Below are positions 1 through 6,702 of a DNA stretch of 9,488 nt, piece by piece; within the stretch, counting starts at the first letter, position 1; each line of letters begins with the position of its first letter. The notes below the pieces were generated by a model. That model ran no database searches. It was not told the DNA's origin and worked only from the letters and a program-made list of their open reading frames with translations. Position numbers and translations under genes: made by a program. The DNA lies in assembly GCA_020347545.1 (NCBI GenBank), contig CP070731.1, positions 1,756,161 through 1,765,648 on the forward strand, read 5' to 3'. Origin of the DNA: Flavobacteriaceae bacterium (GTDB lineage Bacteria > Bacteroidota > Bacteroidia > Flavobacteriales > Flavobacteriaceae).

Positions 1-1
1 A

Positions 2-490
2 AGTGAGTTTGAAGACAAAAACGGAGACTATGTTGCTTCTTCATGGGACAACAGACATGTTCTAAATGTAACAGCTGGTAAAAAATTGAGAAAAAACTGG
101 GAACTTGGAGCGAAATTCCGGTTTTTAGGAGGCTCGCCCTACACTCCTTATGACATTGAGCAATCTTCAAGAAAAGAAATTTGGGACGTGACCCAGAGAG
201 GAATCAATGACTGGGACCTTTTAAACACGGAAAGAAATGGAAATTCGCATGGCCTTGATCTAAGGGTTGACAAAAGATGGTATTTCAAAAAATGGGCATT
301 AAATGCCTATCTGGATATTCAGAACATATACAACTTCAAAACCGAAATCCAACCGTTTCTTGATGTTGTACGAGATGAAAACGGAGATCCTATTGAAGAT
401 CCTACCGATCCTGAGCGTTATCTTGTCAGAGAGATTGAAAACACAACGGGAACGGTATTACCTTCAATAGGAATCATGATTGAATTCTAA
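2..490 (+). CDS. TonB-dependent receptor, C-terminal part (5' end outside window)
   Basis: The reading frame is open from base 2, so the gene continues to the left of the window; the TTG at 86 lies inside it and is not a start. The visible 162 residues have the alternating polar/hydrophobic, aromatic-rich pattern of outer-membrane beta-strands. They include a WDNRHVLN-type strand turn (15-22), a GGSPYTPYD segment (43-51) and a late strand ALNAYLDIQNIYN (99-111), all familiar from the end of TonB-dependent receptor barrels. The last residue is Phe, as is usual for proteins inserted by the BAM complex. Residues 125-138 form a very acidic, Asp/Pro-rich stretch that is probably an extracellular loop. 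Such receptors import siderophores, glycans or other large ligands using TonB energy. The plug domain and signal peptide are not in view, so the substrate cannot be named. The stop codon is 6 bases from the end of convergent asnB. Family confidence is high; substrate unknown. Confidence 0.85.
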   Translation, partial: SEFEDKNGDYVASSWDNRHVLNVTAGKKLRKNWELGAKFRFLGGSPYTPYDIEQSSRKEIWDVTQRGINDWDLLNTERNGNSHGLDLRVDKRWYFKKWALNAYLDIQNIYNFKTEIQPFLDVVRDENGDPIEDPTDPERYLVREIENTTGTVLPSIGIMIEF

Positions 491-496
491 AATAGG

Positions 497-2182
497 TTAA
501 ACGCTTGCCTTATCTTTTTCATAGGCTTCTTCGTGAACATTTGCAACGGCTCTTCCTGAAGGGTCGTTCATGTTTTTAAAGCTCTCATCCCATTCCAGGG
601 CGATCTTTGTACTACAGGCAACTGAAGCTTCCTGAGGCACACATAGCGCTGCAGTATCAGACGGGAAATGCTCAGCAAAGATACTTCTGTAATAAAATTC
701 TTCTTTACTTGTAGGTGTCTGAATAGGGAACTTATATTTGGCATTGGCCAATTGTTCATCAGAAACTTCCTGCTCCACAATTTCTTTTAAGGTATCAATC
801 CAGCTATACCCTACGCCATCAGAAAACTGCTCTTTCTGCCTCCAGGCTACACTTTCCGGCAGGTATTTTTCAAACGCTTTCCTGACCACCCATTTTTCCA
901 TTCGCTCACCGTTGATCATTTTGTCTTCAGGGTTCAAACGCATGGCAACATCCATAAACTCCTTGTCCAAAAATGGAACACGACCTTCAATACCCCAGGC
1001 TGCCAGGGATTTATTAGCCCTTAAACAGTCATACATATGTAACTTATCAAGTTTTCTTACGGTTTCTTTATGAAACTCTTCTGCGCTGGGCGCTTTGTGA
1101 AAATATAGGTACCCGCCAAATAACTCATCAGCACCTTCACCTGAAAGTACCATTTTTACCCCCATGGATTTGATCACTCTTGCCATCAGATACATCGGAG
1201 TCGAAGCACGGATCGTAGTAATATCATAAGTTTCAAGGTTATAGATCACATCGCGTACAGCATCCAGTCCTTCCTGAATTGTAAATTTGATCTCATGATG
1301 CACCGTTCCAATATGATCGGCTACTTTCTGAGCAGCCGCAAGATCAGGAGATCCTTCCAGACCTACAGAAAAAGAATGCAGTCTCGGCCACCAGGCTTCC
1401 TGAGTATCCCCCGACTCAACTCGTTTATCGGCATACTTTTTTGCAAGCGCCGATGTTACAGAAGAATCGAGACCCCCGGATAACAAAACACCATAAGGAA
1501 CATCACTCATCAATTGTCTGTGAACTGCCGCTTCCAAAGCATCATGAAGTTCATCTATGCTTGTTTGGTTTTCTTTTACCGCTTCATACTCAGCCCAGTC
1601 ACGGTTATACCATTTGGTCAACTCACCATCCTTACTCGACAAATAGTGTCCCGGAGGAAATAATTCTATTTTGGTACAAACTCCTTCAAGAGCCTTTAAC
1701 TCAGAGGCTACGTAAAAAGTTCCGTTTGCATCCCATCCTATATACAATGGAATAATTCCAATATGATCACGGGCAATAAAGTACTCATCCTTCTCCACAT
1801 CATATAGCGCAAATCCGAAAATCCCATTCATATCATCGATAAAATCAACTCCTTTTTTCTGATATAACGCCAGGATGATTTCACAATCCGACTCGGTCTG
1901 AAAACTGTAATCCTGTGCAAACTGTTCACGTAATTCCCTGTGATTATAGATCTCACCGTTTGCAGCTAAAACCAATTTTTTATCTTCACTGTATAAAGGT
2001 TGCTTTCCTGAAGCCGGATCAACAATTGCAAGTCTTTCATGAGCAAGAATAGCCTTGTCATTACTATATATCCCACTCCAGTCCGGACCTCTGTGACGAA
2101 TCCTCTTAGACATTTCCAATAATTGAGGCCTTAAGACCTCTGCCTTTTCCTTTAAATCAAATGCACAAACTATTCCACACAT
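497..2182 (-). CDS. asnB: Asparagine synthetase B, glutamine-hydrolysing
   Basis: This cytoplasmic enzyme makes asparagine from aspartate, ATP and glutamine. The 561-residue length fits the family (E. coli AsnB is about 554). The N-terminal class II glutaminase domain starts with MCGIV, so Cys2 becomes the N-terminal nucleophile after Met removal. RHRGPDWSG (29-37), Arg50, NGE (75-77) and Asp99 match the glutamine-binding positions. The synthetase domain carries the ATP-pyrophosphatase P-loop SGGLDSS (235-241) and the GEGADELFGGY motif (348-358). All catalytic landmarks are intact, so this looks like true AsnB rather than one of the divergent AsnB-like amidotransferases found in polysaccharide clusters. 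The ATG at 2182 is fixed by the need for Cys at position 2; AGAGAAGA lies a few bases upstream as a weak ribosome site. It stands apart from the glycan genes, behind a 371-base gap and a probable terminator, so it is likely transcribed separately. No clear -7 element was found upstream. Confidence 0.97.
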   Translation of the reverse strand: MCGIVCAFDLKEKAEVLRPQLLEMSKRIRHRGPDWSGIYSNDKAILAHERLAIVDPASGKQPLYSEDKKLVLAANGEIYNHRELREQFAQDYSFQTESDCEIILALYQKKGVDFIDDMNGIFGFALYDVEKDEYFIARDHIGIIPLYIGWDANGTFYVASELKALEGVCTKIELFPPGHYLSSKDGELTKWYNRDWAEYEAVKENQTSIDELHDALEAAVHRQLMSDVPYGVLLSGGLDSSVTSALAKKYADKRVESGDTQEAWWPRLHSFSVGLEGSPDLAAAQKVADHIGTVHHEIKFTIQEGLDAVRDVIYNLETYDITTIRASTPMYLMARVIKSMGVKMVLSGEGADELFGGYLYFHKAPSAEEFHKETVRKLDKLHMYDCLRANKSLAAWGIEGRVPFLDKEFMDVAMRLNPEDKMINGERMEKWVVRKAFEKYLPESVAWRQKEQFSDGVGYSWIDTLKEIVEQEVSDEQLANAKYKFPIQTPTSKEEFYYRSIFAEHFPSDTAALCVPQEASVACSTKIALEWDESFKNMNDPSGRAVANVHEEAYEKDKASV

Positions 2183-2553
2183 TGTATCTTCTCTTTTAAT
2201 TATTAATTAGGCTGCAAATATGAATTAAATATTTCAATACGTAAATGATTTTTCTTTATTAGTTACAAATAAAAACTTATATTGACGTATTTATTTACAT
2301 GTGTAATCATAATTAATCAATTCAATTTATTAGTTTACAGATTGCAACGATTGCGGTTACAGGTATTCAAAAAGTCTTTGTAAATAAAGTAAAAGTGGTT
2401 CCAGATTAAATTCGGATGAATTTTTGAACCATTGATGAAATCTCGTGTAAGCAGCATTTAAAAATCAGTCCGGAGAACGGCTTTGCGGCTAGTTGTCCCG
2501 GCCACTGTATGAAGACACAGATTCCAAAAAAATTAAATTACCGGAATAAATTT
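2183..2553. other. 371-base intergenic region between asnB and the 2-epimerase gene
   Basis: This is the only gap longer than 300 bases. The asnB-proximal part (about 2183-2460) is very AT-rich, and I found no convincing coding frame, tRNA or repeat family in it. It must hold the asnB promoter, but there is no exact TAnnTTTG on the minus strand; the nearest candidates are one-mismatch copies, CATATTTG (2215-2222) and TTTATTTG (2266-2273), neither with a TTG at the right spacing. Small imperfect palindromes occur at 2197-2209 and 2221-2236, which are expected by chance in such sequence. The epimerase-proximal part is clearly different: 2466-2507 is GC-rich and folds into a hairpin, listed separately as a terminator. 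Confidence 0.6.
2457..2507 (-). terminator. Probable rho-independent terminator of the glycan gene cluster
   Basis: Read on the minus strand, CAGT-GG-CCGG (2507-2498) pairs with CCGG-ACTG (2473-2466), leaving a two-base GG bulge. The inner AAC/GTT pairs (2494-2492 with 2479-2477 approximately) extend the stem. ATTTTT follows directly at 2465-2460. A GC-rich stem plus T-run located 47 to 97 bases after the epimerase stop codon fits an intrinsic terminator for transcripts coming from the right. The stem is interrupted and the T-run is only five bases, so efficiency may be moderate. It separates the cluster from asnB. Confidence 0.55.
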
Positions 2554-3642
2554 TCAACCATTATCCAAAAATTCTTTTATCACTTTATAGATCCTGTTTC
2601 CCACTTTGTCTCCGAATAATTCTGAATTGTAATCGGGCCGATGTTTAAGAAACTCAAATACAGCATCATAAATACTTGCTGCTTTTCTTCCTGCTAAGGT
2701 GGCATATCCCTCACGAAGCAATTCTTGCCACTCGGTTTCCTCCCTTACAATGACACAAGGCTTTTGATTGAAATAAGCCTCTTTCTGTAATCCACCACTA
2801 TCGGTAATGACCAGTTGACAGTTTTTCAGGAGTTGCAACATATCAAAATAACCAAGGGGATCCAGTGCCAGTCCCTGAAATCGGATACCAAGGGCATCCA
2901 ACCTCAATCGTGTCCGGGGATGCATTGGCATCACCACCCTAACCCTCTTGTTGATATCATTCAGTCCTTTAAAAACAGATTTCAGAATTCCTTCCTCATC
3001 CGTATTTTCCTGCCGGTGAATGGTTGCCAGAACAAATGCATTGTCAGGAATATCCAAAGATTCCATTAGTGACGATTTTTTATCAGATAACTGACTGTAA
3101 TATTGCATGGAATCTTTCATGATATCACCACACTGGATCAGTTCCACCCCGTATCCTTCAAATCCTTCCGCCTTGAGATTCGATACTGCCGTATCTGTAG
3201 GACAGAGCAAAATATCTGAAATTCTATCGGTCAGAATCCTGTTGATTTCTTCGGGCATCGACATATTAAAAGACCTTAGCCCCGACTCAACATGAGCCAC
3301 TGGTATATGTAACTTTTTAGCTGCAAGTGCGCCAGCCAGGGTAGAATTTGTATCGCCGTAAACCACCACCAGATCCGGATGTTCTTTTAACAGGACTCTT
3401 TCTATTCCCTCGAGCATCCTTCCTGTCATCGCTCCATGCGCAAGACTATTGATTTCCAGGTTGTATTCAGGCTTTGGAATATCCATTTCATCAAAAAAAA
3501 CCCCACTCATATTTTCATCAAAATGCTGCCCGGTATGTATGATTACCTCTTTCAGCTCCCCTCGTTCTCTTATGATTCGGCTCAGTACAGCCGCCTTTAT
3601 AAACTGAGGTCGGGCTCCCAATATGCTAACTACTTTTTTCAT
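2554..3642 (-). CDS. wecB: Non-hydrolysing UDP-N-acetylglucosamine 2-epimerase (WecB/WbpI family)
   Basis: The family inverts C2 of UDP-GlcNAc to give UDP-ManNAc, through elimination and re-addition of UDP, supplying sugar for surface glycans. From the ATG at 3642 the protein has 362 residues, close to E. coli WecB (about 376). Visible motifs are GARPQFIK (9-16), HTGQH (36-40), YGDTNST (95-101), HVESGLRSFN (117-126), MPEEINR (129-135), TIHRQEN (207-213) and TDSGGLQKEA (280-289). Asp97, Glu119, Glu131 and His209 correspond to the Asp/Glu/Glu/His set known in E. coli WecB. A GTG at 3675 would add 11 residues and has AGGAA upstream, but the family normally begins just before the GARPQ strand, so I chose 3642. 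The 46-base gap to the upstream glycosyltransferase contains a perfect 10-base palindrome, AACAATTGTT (3678-3687). The GARPQFIK N-terminus is also typical of WbpI-type enzymes acting on UDP-diacetamido-uronic acid, so the substrate, and hence the symbol, is provisional. Confidence 0.9.
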   Translation of the reverse strand: MKKVVSILGARPQFIKAAVLSRIIRERGELKEVIIHTGQHFDENMSGVFFDEMDIPKPEYNLEINSLAHGAMTGRMLEGIERVLLKEHPDLVVVYGDTNSTLAGALAAKKLHIPVAHVESGLRSFNMSMPEEINRILTDRISDILLCPTDTAVSNLKAEGFEGYGVELIQCGDIMKDSMQYYSQLSDKKSSLMESLDIPDNAFVLATIHRQENTDEEGILKSVFKGLNDINKRVRVVMPMHPRTRLRLDALGIRFQGLALDPLGYFDMLQLLKNCQLVITDSGGLQKEAYFNQKPCVIVREETEWQELLREGYATLAGRKAASIYDAVFEFLKHRPDYNSELFGDKVGNRIYKVIKEFLDNG

Positions 3643-3688
3643 CTTTGATTCGAACTTCTGTTGAAACTTTACCACATAACAATTGTTC

Positions 3689-4960
3689 CTAAATTGATTT
3701 TATTAAACCCGCTAATTTCTCGGTTAGGTTTTTCCTGTGATACTGATCAATATTTTCTGATTTAGCCTTCAATGTACCTGATTTATACTTGTCATAACTC
3801 TTTTTAATCGATTCTTTCAATCCGTCTTCATCTTCAAAATCAATCATTTGACCACTTCCGGAAATCCTTATTATCTCAGCCAGGTCACCATCAAGTGGCC
3901 CTATGGCAAGAACAGGCCTGTTACTTTGAAGGTATTCAAAAACCTTCCCTGTTATAATTGATTTGGCCGAAGGAACCTTGTTCACCGAGAGCAACAGCAA
4001 CTGGGACATTCTTTGGTGTTGCATTACTTCCTTATGAGGTAAATAAGAGATAAAATTCACGTAATCCGAAAGGCCTTCCTTCTGAATGCTTACAAAAACC
4101 GAACTGTCACATTTACCGATGAGTTTTACCTGAAGGTCCCTGGCAAAATCGGTTGATTCAAGTATCATTTCGTTTAAAACCTTCCATAGGATCTGTGGGT
4201 TTCTGTCTGCGTTCATCATACCTATGTGTGAAATACTGAATTTCGTATCAAGTTCATCAGCGCCACTTGCAATTTCTCCGTCAAACCCATTGGTAATGAC
4301 ATGAACATTTTCATTTCGATCATCAAACTCTGCCTTCATTGAAGAACCAACAACAATGACAGCATCTGTTTTTTCCAGGACCTCATTTTCAAGTTGAAAG
4401 TGCTTACTTTTCGTTTTTTCCGTCATGGGAAGGGCATGAAAATAATCAATATTTGTCCAGGGATCCCTAAAATCCGCTATCCATTTTACTCCCGTCTTTT
4501 CTTTTAATTTCTTTCCTATCAAATGCAAACTATGAGGAGGACCGGAGGTTATTACAACATCTATGGACTCGTCCTTCATATAGCTGGCCAATCTTTTAAC
4601 AGACGGCTTTACCCAGAATTTCCTTGCGTCCGGAACAAAATAATTCGCCCTGACATATTGTATCATACGGCCTGTAAAAGACGGCTCATTACTAAGGAAA
4701 CCTGCACTGACCTGTTTCTCTTTAGTTCCAAATTTTGAAAGTAAATCGTTGGGTTCCCATATAGGTTCTTTTATCACTTCAATTTCGGATGGAATCTCGT
4801 CTTTCAAACTGGCATCTGTAATTGCGTAATTCGCATCCTGAGCCGTGTAAACCACAGGGTCAATACCGAATTCAGGAAGGTATTTGACAAATTTGAGCCA
4901 CCTCTGAACTCCGCTTCCTCCAGCAGGAGGCCAATAATATGTGATCAACAGTACTCTCAA
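3689..4960 (-). CDS. GT4-type (GT-B fold) glycosyltransferase
   Basis: This is probably a cytoplasmic or membrane-associated glycosyltransferase of 423 residues that moves a sugar from a nucleotide donor to a glycan intermediate. The N-terminus, YYWPPAGGSGVQRWLKF (8-24), is the glycine-rich acceptor-side loop seen in many GT4-like polysaccharide enzymes. ITSGPPHSLHLIG (137-149) and WIADFRDPW (160-168) are also typical of this subgroup. The C-terminal Rossmann half has ISHIGMM (243-249) and GKVFEYLQSNRPVLAIG (338-354), where Glu342 likely belongs to the donor-binding EX7E-like region. The start is TTG: the first in-frame ATG is near residue 99, well past the conserved N-terminal loop. TTG overlaps the TGA of the preceding glycosyltransferase by 4 bases (TTGA, 4957-4960), which suggests translational coupling. 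Only a GGAA lies upstream. Donor and acceptor cannot be told from the sequence. Confidence 0.88.
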   Translation of the reverse strand: MRVLLITYYWPPAGGSGVQRWLKFVKYLPEFGIDPVVYTAQDANYAITDASLKDEIPSEIEVIKEPIWEPNDLLSKFGTKEKQVSAGFLSNEPSFTGRMIQYVRANYFVPDARKFWVKPSVKRLASYMKDESIDVVITSGPPHSLHLIGKKLKEKTGVKWIADFRDPWTNIDYFHALPMTEKTKSKHFQLENEVLEKTDAVIVVGSSMKAEFDDRNENVHVITNGFDGEIASGADELDTKFSISHIGMMNADRNPQILWKVLNEMILESTDFARDLQVKLIGKCDSSVFVSIQKEGLSDYVNFISYLPHKEVMQHQRMSQLLLLSVNKVPSAKSIITGKVFEYLQSNRPVLAIGPLDGDLAEIIRISGSGQMIDFEDEDGLKESIKKSYDKYKSGTLKAKSENIDQYHRKNLTEKLAGLIKSI

Positions 4961-6159
4961 GATGATTTAAATTCCAAATATAAGTTCTTCAATTCACTCG
5001 AGACCCTTTCCCATGAAAATTTATCCTCGATAAATCTCTTGCCGTTTTGACCCAGCTCCCGTGCGAGTTCCTCGTTCTTATAAAGCCGTAAAATTTTATT
5101 TTGGATATCGTTCGTATCCCTCTCCCTATGGATCAGGCCGCTATGTGATTTTTCTATCAGGTGCATCTGTGCCTGTGCATCGCTGGCAAGAACGGGTACA
5201 CCAAAACTCATATACTGAAACAGTTTATTGGCATAGGTTGTGTCATGGTGAGGATTGCGGTGTAAAGGCGAAATCCCAAGCTGTGCCACTTTTAAATAAC
5301 TTTGAAATAACTTCGGCTCCTGCCATCCTTCAAAATCAACATATTCCTGAATTCCCAGTTCCTGAACCCTGTTTTTTAAAACATGATCTGAGGAATTACT
5401 TCCAACAATAACCAGTTTTATCTTTTTATCCAAATCTTGTTTTTTCACCATCTGATCCACTGCCTCAATCATCGATAATAAGCCTCTGCGGAGCCCTGTA
5501 TCCCCAAGATAAAGAATCACAAAAACATCTTTATACCTGTTTACAATTGAATCATCCAGCTCATAGTTTTGATAAAAGGATTTCTTAACGGTGTTAGGGA
5601 CAACAACAATCTTCTCAGCTGAAATTCCCAAGCGGTTCACCAATTCTTTTTTTGATTCCTCCGTAACTACGATGGTTTTAGCAACCTTTTTTACCAGCTC
5701 CCCTTCTTTTCTGCTCCATTTAGCAGGCGATATAAGTATTTTGCCCGGAAACTTGTTCAAATGAGGATAGTATTTCATTATCTCCGGCCTGTTTTCGTGG
5801 AGATCAAGAATCACAGGAAGGTTAAACTTCTTATTGGCCGACAAAGCAGCTTCTCCCGCTACCATATCATGAATGTGTACCACATCAATTTCATTGACTT
5901 CGAGAAAATTCCTGATCTTTTTCGAGAGTCTGATTCGATACAAGGGAATTGTATAGGAAAGGGCTGATAACTTATGTTCCAAAGCGCTGCTTAAATACCT
6001 TCTTACCTGTATTCCTTTATAAATCTCATTTTCTGTTTCTCTCTGATAGGAAAGGCAAAATAAAAAAACTTCATATCCTTCATCAATCAAGGTCAAAGCC
6101 TCGTTTTCAACCCGAGGGTCGGGCGGAAAAGGCTTGTCTAATATCATTCCAATTTTCAT
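4957..6159 (-). CDS. GT4-family glycosyltransferase
   Basis: This is a second glycosyltransferase (400 residues) with a GT-B layout. The N-terminal half has KPFPPDPRVENEALTL (9-24), DVVHIHDMVAG (92-102) and VILDLHENRPE (116-126), the pattern of GT4 enzymes. The C-terminal donor-binding half has VVVPNTV (185-191), ILYLGDTGLRRG (215-226), LVIVGS (249-254), VDFEGW (274-279), GISPLHRNPHHDTTYANKLF (295-314) and FGVPVLASD (319-327). In this region Lys312 and the following YMSFG are the usual nucleotide-sugar contacts, although the classical EX7E glutamates are not clear. The ATG at 6159 gives a natural N-terminal beta-strand. It begins 12 bases after the methyltransferase-like gene stops and overlaps the next glycosyltransferase by 4 bases, so the genes are surely co-transcribed. 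It differs strongly from that neighbour and is not a recent duplicate. Sugar specificity is unknown. Confidence 0.9.
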   Translation of the reverse strand: MKIGMILDKPFPPDPRVENEALTLIDEGYEVFLFCLSYQRETENEIYKGIQVRRYLSSALEHKLSALSYTIPLYRIRLSKKIRNFLEVNEIDVVHIHDMVAGEAALSANKKFNLPVILDLHENRPEIMKYYPHLNKFPGKILISPAKWSRKEGELVKKVAKTIVVTEESKKELVNRLGISAEKIVVVPNTVKKSFYQNYELDDSIVNRYKDVFVILYLGDTGLRRGLLSMIEAVDQMVKKQDLDKKIKLVIVGSNSSDHVLKNRVQELGIQEYVDFEGWQEPKLFQSYLKVAQLGISPLHRNPHHDTTYANKLFQYMSFGVPVLASDAQAQMHLIEKSHSGLIHRERDTNDIQNKILRLYKNEELARELGQNGKRFIEDKFSWERVSSELKNLYLEFKSS

Positions 6160-6171
6160 TTCTTAAATCAA

Positions 6172-6702
6172 CTATCTTTCAGCATAAACTGCGTAGTATC
6201 GCGGGGTGAATCTTCTTAAAATGGGCCTGAATCCGATCTTATTGACAGGGCTTGACCATTTTTCATATTTCTTAATATGCCAGCCTGACTTTTCCAAAAG
6301 CCAGTCAAACTGCCAGTCTTCAAATTCATGAAAATGCCTGTCCCATTTGTCGGTCTTGCTCCTGTAAGCTCCGGCAAACCACAATTTAAGAGGCACCGTT
6401 GCAATGAGTTTCGATGCTTTAATGGTGTTTAACACATTAAAAGGTGCAATAAGATGTTCAAATATTTCAAAAGCAGTTACGGCATCAACTTTATACTTGT
6501 TTACATTGGTATAATCAAAATCGAGATCCTCTCCATGGGTATTGTATACCTTATAACCATGAGTCTCAAGAATTTCACTCAGCTCATTTCTTACACCAAG
6601 ATCAAGAATTGTAGCCGGTGCCGGAAGAACAGATTGCAAAAATTTCAAGGTATGCTCATACCTTTTTTTAGGTGTCGTTTTATATGACTTGAATTGACTC
6701 AT
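6172..6702 (-). CDS. Small SAM-dependent methyltransferase-like protein
   Basis: The 176-residue protein resembles a minimal class I (Rossmann) methyltransferase. TILDLGVRNE (31-40) sits where motif I is expected, though the usual GxGxG is reduced to a single DLG. HGEDLDFDY (56-64) provides the acidic residues that follow strand 2. VDAVTAFEIFEHLIAPFNVL (72-91) is the strand-4 region, with the EH pair common in sugar and ubiquinone/malonyl-type methyltransferases. KLIATVPLK (98-106) is strand 5. The middle is rich in Trp, His and Asp (WDRHFHEFEDW, 120-130), perhaps for acceptor binding. It lacks a full C-terminal half, so it is short for the family but not obviously broken. The ATG at 6702 lies inside the yfhO-like gene, overlapping it by 23 bases, and AAGGA is present 13 bases upstream. 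Placed among glycosyltransferases, it could O-methylate a sugar; that role is inferred. Loss of activity is possible given the weak motif I. Confidence 0.75.
   Translation of the reverse strand: MSQFKSYKTTPKKRYEHTLKFLQSVLPAPATILDLGVRNELSEILETHGYKVYNTHGEDLDFDYTNVNKYKVDAVTAFEIFEHLIAPFNVLNTIKASKLIATVPLKLWFAGAYRSKTDKWDRHFHEFEDWQFDWLLEKSGWHIKKYEKWSSPVNKIGFRPILRRFTPRYYAVYAER

Noticed and set aside
738..1755. Plus-strand open frames opposite asnB.
   Set aside because: They lie antisense to a fully conserved enzyme, have no recognisable domain and unnatural composition, and are by-products of its codon pattern.
497..2182. AsnB-like amidotransferase belonging to the polysaccharide pathway.
   Set aside because: All AsnB glutaminase and synthetase motifs are intact, and the gene is separated from the cluster by a long gap and a probable terminator, so ordinary asparagine synthesis is more likely.
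2288..2387. Eight-base inverted repeat TTATTTAC / GTAAATAA.
   Set aside because: It is short, AT-only apart from one base pair and widely separated; expected by chance in this AT-rich region.
2341..2553. Cobalamin riboswitch on the plus strand, suggested by GCCACTGTAT and an upstream TTACAGGT word.
   Set aside because: The GGGAA, CCCGC and GACCTGCC landmarks are absent, no plus-strand gene follows, and the hairpin is better explained as the terminator of the minus-strand cluster.
3643..3675. N-terminal extension of the 2-epimerase from a GTG at 3675.
   Set aside because: The extra 11 residues precede the family's normal first beta-strand; the ATG at 3642 gives the expected N-terminus, although an AGGAA before the GTG leaves some doubt.
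5061..5411. 116-codon plus-strand open frame opposite the GT4 gene.
   Set aside because: It is antisense to the conserved donor-binding half of the glycosyltransferase, and its translation shows no family resemblance.
6216..6404. 62-codon minus-strand open frame within the methyltransferase-like gene.
   Set aside because: It is an alternative frame of the same strand inside a gene with clear motifs and has no support of its own.
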